Virus record (IMG/VR): IMGVR_UViG_3300045612_000261
Location: 1-51,199 of that record
DNA: 51,199 nt
From: a virus
Direction: 5' to 3' (one strand)
Shown: positions 47,592 through 51,199 of the stretch, piece by piece
Layout of the letters: each line of letters starts with the position of its first letter
Position numbering within the stretch: the stretch's first letter is position 1
Position numbers and translations under genes: made by a program
The notes under the pieces: model-generated
The model's input: only the letters and a program-made list of their open reading frames with translations
The model's database searches: none
Told to the model about the DNA's origin: nothing

Positions 47592-50500
47592 TTAAAATAT
47601 TCTAATTATACTCAATCTACTGCCTGTTGCTGTACCACCATTTATTCTAATTACACTATTCATAAACCAAATCAATGTATCATATTCAACAAACTGAATA
47701 ATATCACTGACACTACCCCGTCGAATACCATTTGTAAGGACTTGACAATATTTAACCTGATTGCTATTATTTTTCTTTATCCAAAAGTCCGCAGGAGGAA
47801 AGCCACTGCCACCATTAATATCTGTTAAACTAAAATTTAAAGTTACTTGATATGTACCACTTACTGTAAATGTAAAAATTCCACTATTATCCATAAATCC
47901 AAAACTTGAACCTATTGTGTAACTTGCGCCAGAACTCATGGCTACATCTCCAGATGGATTAATATTTTGATCTGATACTTTAATAAATCCCACAGCACTA
48001 AAACTTACTGGGTTTACCCATGTAACTCCTGTGCCTGTACTAGATAAAAGTTGCCCTTGTATCCCTACATCTCCGCCTACTTGCACAGTGCCAGTTAGAA
48101 TAGTATTATCAATAACTGGATTTATTAAGGTTTTATTTGTTAAAGTTTGTGTAGCTGCTACACTAGCAACTTGACTAGCGTCTGATAAACCTGCTTGTCC
48201 GTAAACATAGATATCATCTGCGTGAACTTGATCATTAACTCCAATCCCACCAACAACTTGTAAAGCGCCTGTTGTTTTTGTTGTACTTGCAGTGTTAGCT
48301 GTCACTAAAACTGATCCAGATGTAGCTGTAAGTGTAATTAAACTGGCATTTTTAGCATTTTCTATAGTTAAATTATCACTATTTGTTGTAATTATTGGAT
48401 TATTAGCTTGCGTAATTACATCAATATAATCTATTGCACCTGATGTATAATTAGGTCCTACTCTAAATTTAGCCTGATTCCCTTGCAATACCAAACTATA
48501 ATCTGTTAATTTAGTTTCAGTTACTCCCAAATTATTAACCCATATAGGCCCATTGACATTAATGGCTTTACCTACACCTAAACCGCCCGCAATAACTGCC
48601 GCGCCAGTTATTTTACTGCTACTTTCTGTTGAATCTGAAACATCAAATAATTGACTTGCGCTTAAAGTTGTGAATCCGCCACTTTCTCTAAGGCTTGACC
48701 CTATAGGAGTGCTTTGAATTGACCCTGAAGTTAATATTCCTGTGATATCCGTATTACCACCAATATTGATATTTTCAGTTATACCTACTCCACCAGTAAT
48801 AATTAAAGTACCTGTAGTTGTATTAGAACTTGATACATTTCCTAATAAAGATAATGTACCATCCCCTTTGAAAATAAACTGATTTACAGCGTTGTTTGTA
48901 CCTATTGAGGCATATGCTATTTGTATTTGGTTACTTGTATCTGTTCCTGTAGTGACTACTTTATTGACAAGCCATCCACCCCTATCATCATTGTCCTTAG
49001 ACCAGCTCGCTCCATCATATACTAAATTAGTAGTCCAACTATATTGATCATTTTGAGTAGTATTAAGTCTTGAATTATAAGCAGTAGTGACAGTGCTTGT
49101 TAATGTTATATTTTTATTGTTACCGGTAAGATTTAGAACAGGATCTTTAACTAATGGCGCTAAAATAATTTTATTACTAAGAATTTGGCTATTATCAATA
49201 CCTACTAATGTTGTTGTAGCGTCAGGTAATATAATTTTATGATCGGCACTACTATTAATTACACTCAATCTCGTTTCAAAATTATTATTAAAAGTACTAT
49301 CCTCAAAAGTAATTGTAGTTCCTACATTACTTGTAAATATCATAGCTCCCAACACAGTGCCAGCAGTAGTAGTTACAGCTGGACCGCCCATAGTTTCACT
49401 TAAAGTAAATGTATCTCTTCCATTAGTTGCTGTTATGTAATATACACTACCATCTATATTATATCCTGTTAAGAGTCCTGTACCACTATTTGTACCTAAT
49501 ACCTTTACTGCATCATGAATGTTAAATACAACTTTGGTGAATGTTATAGATCCACTTACTGAACCTGCAGTTGTATTGACATATGAACCACCTAATGTGT
49601 CACTTATGACAAACTCAGTAGTACCATTAGTCGAAATTATATAATATAGTGTACCTGTATTACTATATCCTATGATAGTACCAGTACCTGAATTGGATCC
49701 AGCTATATAAATCCTATCACCTATATTAAAACTATTTGCTGAACACAATATTCTACCTGCTGCACCTATAATAACACTACTCAAATCAAATGGATCACAT
49801 GTAATTACACCATTACTATTAATATCCACACCTTGTAAAATAAAACTATTATCAATAAGTGCAGGTTCCTTAAGTAAAGGTTCGCTCAGAGTCTTTAAAA
49901 TTGTTGTTTGAATACCATCTAAGGTAAGAACATTTGATAAATCTTGTGTTAAGGCTTGTGGACCACTTGGTGTAAAGGTAATACTTACTGGATCATCAGT
50001 AGTAAATGTTTCATCCCCTACGTCAACTCTTACTACCGTAACTGCTAAATTAAACCACCCTGCATTATCTGTTACAGTACTTAATGAATATATTTGAAAA
50101 AAGTTTGGATCATTTTCTTTTTCTATCTTTATATAACCTCTACGATTATCATTACCATAATCAGTAAGACTATTAATAAAACTTGATATGTCGTTACCTA
50201 ATTTATCGGTTCCACTTATGGCCAGTTGAGTAGTTGTACTCATAGGATCACCAAATGATCTCACAAATTTTATTTTTCCTAATAAAGGGACTGTATTATT
50301 TGTATTATCAAAGTCAATTATATAACGAAACTTAGTAGCATCTATACTGCTGGGAGGAATCCAACTTAAAGTTCCATTTCCATCAGTTCGTAATATATAA
50401 TTAGCTGCTCCCCCTATAGGAAATATACTTGTACCAACAACTCCTGTATCTAACCAAAGTAATTTTTTATTTGTGTCACCAAAATAAGTTTTTGGTTCAA

Positions 50501-50612
50501 TATTACTTACATGAATACTCTTTGAGATAACTGGACTGCCGTTTAGGATCAGACCATCGTCATCGGTACTTAATAAATGTTCTGGGCCTGTCTGATCTAA
50601 ATTAATTGGCAT
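47592..50612 (-). CDS. Tail fibre-like protein with C-terminal C1q-like domain
   Basis: 1006 residues, rich in Thr, Ser, Gly and Asn. The long body shows repeated beta units such as GTGTIIGYSNTGTLYYIISTNGTTEFVISDTLGG and SGTGLLTGYNIDGSVYYITATNGRDTFTLSETMGG, and TTGTLIITGGVGITENINIGG / TTGALQVVGGIGVNDQVHADD / TGAAVIAGGLGVGKAINVNG. The last 130 residues (FIKVSDQNINPSGDVAMSSG...GIFTFTVSGTYQVTLNFSL...) look like a C1q/TNF-type jelly roll. Such tips bind receptors. The adjacent upstream gene is collagen-like. AGGAG is nine bases before the ATG. Confidence 0.85.
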   Translation of the reverse strand: MPINLDQTGPEHLLSTDDDGLILNGSPVISKSIHVSNIEPKTYFGDTNKKLLWLDTGVVGTSIFPIGGAANYILRTDGNGTLSWIPPSSIDATKFRYIIDFDNTNNTVPLLGKIKFVRSFGDPMSTTTQLAISGTDKLGNDISSFINSLTDYGNDNRRGYIKIEKENDPNFFQIYSLSTVTDNAGWFNLAVTVVRVDVGDETFTTDDPVSITFTPSGPQALTQDLSNVLTLDGIQTTILKTLSEPLLKEPALIDNSFILQGVDINSNGVITCDPFDLSSVIIGAAGRILCSANSFNIGDRIYIAGSNSGTGTIIGYSNTGTLYYIISTNGTTEFVISDTLGGSYVNTTAGSVSGSITFTKVVFNIHDAVKVLGTNSGTGLLTGYNIDGSVYYITATNGRDTFTLSETMGGPAVTTTAGTVLGAMIFTSNVGTTITFEDSTFNNNFETRLSVINSSADHKIILPDATTTLVGIDNSQILSNKIILAPLVKDPVLNLTGNNKNITLTSTVTTAYNSRLNTTQNDQYSWTTNLVYDGASWSKDNDDRGGWLVNKVVTTGTDTSNQIQIAYASIGTNNAVNQFIFKGDGTLSLLGNVSSSNTTTGTLIITGGVGITENINIGGNTDITGILTSGSIQSTPIGSSLRESGGFTTLSASQLFDVSDSTESSSKITGAAVIAGGLGVGKAINVNGPIWVNNLGVTETKLTDYSLVLQGNQAKFRVGPNYTSGAIDYIDVITQANNPIITTNSDNLTIENAKNASLITLTATSGSVLVTANTASTTKTTGALQVVGGIGVNDQVHADDIYVYGQAGLSDASQVASVAATQTLTNKTLINPVIDNTILTGTVQVGGDVGIQGQLLSSTGTGVTWVNPVSFSAVGFIKVSDQNINPSGDVAMSSGASYTIGSSFGFMDNSGIFTFTVSGTYQVTLNFSLTDINGGSGFPPADFWIKKNNSNQVKYCQVLTNGIRRGSVSDIIQFVEYDTLIWFMNSVIRINGGTATGSRLSIIRIF

Positions 50613-50626
50613 ATTGAATCATCTCC

Positions 50627-51199
50627 TTACATAATTGCTACTTTACTTTGGAAGTCTGCAAAGTCAACGCTGGTTGCTACAACATTCTTAAAGTCTGTTA
50701 AACTTAGCGTTCCAATTGTTCCGTCTGTACCTTGAGAGCCTGTTGCACCTTGAGAGCCTGTTGCACCTTGTGTACCAGTTGTACCTGTAGCACCTGTTGC
50801 ACCTTGTGGTCCTGGTAAGCCCTGTAATCCTGTATTACCTATATCACCTGTAGCACCTGTTAACCCTTGGTTACCTGTATCACCTTTTGTTCCTTGAGTT
50901 CCCTGGATGCCTTGTTGTCCTGTCCATCCTTGGAAACCTTGGAAACCTTGGAAACCTTGAAAACCTTGGAAGCCTTGTACACCTTGAACGCCTTGCACAC
51001 CCTGTACGCCCTGACCACCTTGTATACCTTGTATACCTTGTACACCCTGTACGCCTTGTACGCCTTGTATGCTTTGTACACCTTGTATACCTTGTATACC
51101 TTGTACACCCTGTACGCCTTGTACGCCTTGTATGCTTTGTACACCTTGTATACCTTGACCACCTTGTATGCCTTGTACACCTTGTACGCCTTGTACACC
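50627..51199 (-). CDS. Collagen-like fibre protein, 5' end outside window
   Basis: At least 190 codons, open to the window edge on the minus strand. Nearly all are Gly-x-y triplets: GVQGVQ and GIQG units, GFQGFQ, then [19 protein letters not shown] non-collagen C-terminal segment of about 30 residues ([29 protein letters not shown]) could be the trimerisation or capping part. Two Gly-to-Ser changes (SIQG) interrupt the repeat. Probably part of the same fibre or adhesin as the C1q-tipped protein, 14 bases downstream. An internal ATG at 50998 is not likely to be the true start. Confidence 0.85.
   Translation of the reverse strand, partial: GVQGVQGVQGIQGGQGIQGVQSIQGVQGVQGVQGIQGIQGVQSIQGVQGVQGVQGIQGIQGGQGVQGVQGVQGVQGFQGFQGFQGFQGFQGWTGQQGIQGTQGTKGDTGNQGLTGATGDIGNTGLQGLPGPQGATGATGTTGTQGATGSQGATGSQGTDGTIGTLSLTDFKNVVATSVDFADFQSKVAIM
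51017..51142 (-). repeat. 63-bp tandem duplication in the collagen-like gene
   Basis: Two near-identical 63-bp units (51017-51079 and 51080-51142), each encoding 21 residues with one Gly-to-Ser interruption. The unit is seven Gly-x-y triplets long and so keeps the collagen phase. Confidence 0.8.

Noticed and set aside
50860-51198. Lys/Tyr/Val-rich frame in another phase of the collagen-like gene
   Set aside because: A repeat of GTACAAG-type units is open in several phases; the Gly-x-y phase continues into a non-repetitive end and is the real gene.
1-51199. tRNA genes
   Set aside because: I looked through the intergenic stretches for cloverleaf-type sequence with GTTC-type T loops and saw none; a covariance-model search would settle it.

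Overview
The window is a contiguous piece of the genome of a T4-like contractile-tailed phage, of the kind that infects marine bacterioplankton. It carries the T4 replication and recombination core (DNA polymerase gp43, sliding clamp gp45, UvsX, UvsY, gp32, RNase H-like 5' exonuclease) and the T4 packaging, neck and tail set (gp4, gp13, gp14, gp15, gp16, gp17, gp18, gp19). The DNA is AT-rich, genes are packed with ATGA-type overlaps, and many small proteins look like families I remember from marine T4-like phages. A SAR11 (pelagimyophage) or cyanobacterial host is plausible, but the sequence does not settle it: no photosynthesis genes and no tRNA genes were seen.

Layout. (1) 1-1187: end of a Pro/Ala/Thr-rich protein and, facing it, a small secreted zincin-like protein. 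(2) 1195-5232, plus strand: DsbA-like protein, small membrane protein, gp43 behind two hairpins that match the format of the T4 gp43 operator, and gp45 behind its own sigma70-type promoter. (3) 5234-15946, plus strand: a modification and metabolism island with a DpdA-like transglycosylase, two dehydrogenases, QueD-like, GT-B glycosyltransferase, cupin, HIT protein, FolE, QueE and two methyltransferases. (4) 15943-23312, plus strand: 5' exonuclease, conserved small proteins, a MoxR ATPase with a zincin/vWA partner, and ThyX. (5) 23286-28234, minus strand: methyltransferase-like protein, nucleotidyltransferase-cupin fusion, UvsY, UvsX, gp32, class II aldolase. (6) 28325-41502, minus strand: packaging, head-completion and tail genes, mostly behind NATAAATA late promoters. 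(7) 41547-44766, plus strand: gp14, gp15 and a Nudix hydrolase. (8) 44763-51199, minus strand: a three-gene glycan cassette, then a C1q-tipped fibre protein and a collagen-like fibre protein that runs off the window.

How the genes fit together. FolE, QueD and QueE cover GTP to 7-carboxy-7-deazaguanine, and DpdA-type enzymes put 7-deazaguanines into DNA, so the phage probably modifies guanines in its own genome. No QueC or QueF is present here, so the inserted base could be the carboxy form, or the host or the rest of the genome could supply preQ0. The dehydrogenases, glycosyltransferase and methyltransferases in the same block are candidates for further decoration or for sugar metabolism.

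Regulation is readable. Several promoters have the form TTGAC(T/A), 16-17 bp, TATACT/TATTAT/TATAAT and precede early or metabolic genes. NATAAATA boxes sit directly upstream of late genes, often only 4-5 nt from the start codon. No gene-free stretch exceeds 300 bases. The longest are 27415-27604, 9257-9406 and 39930-40022, and their contents are listed or noted. Family calls come from reading motifs and from memory; no database search was possible.
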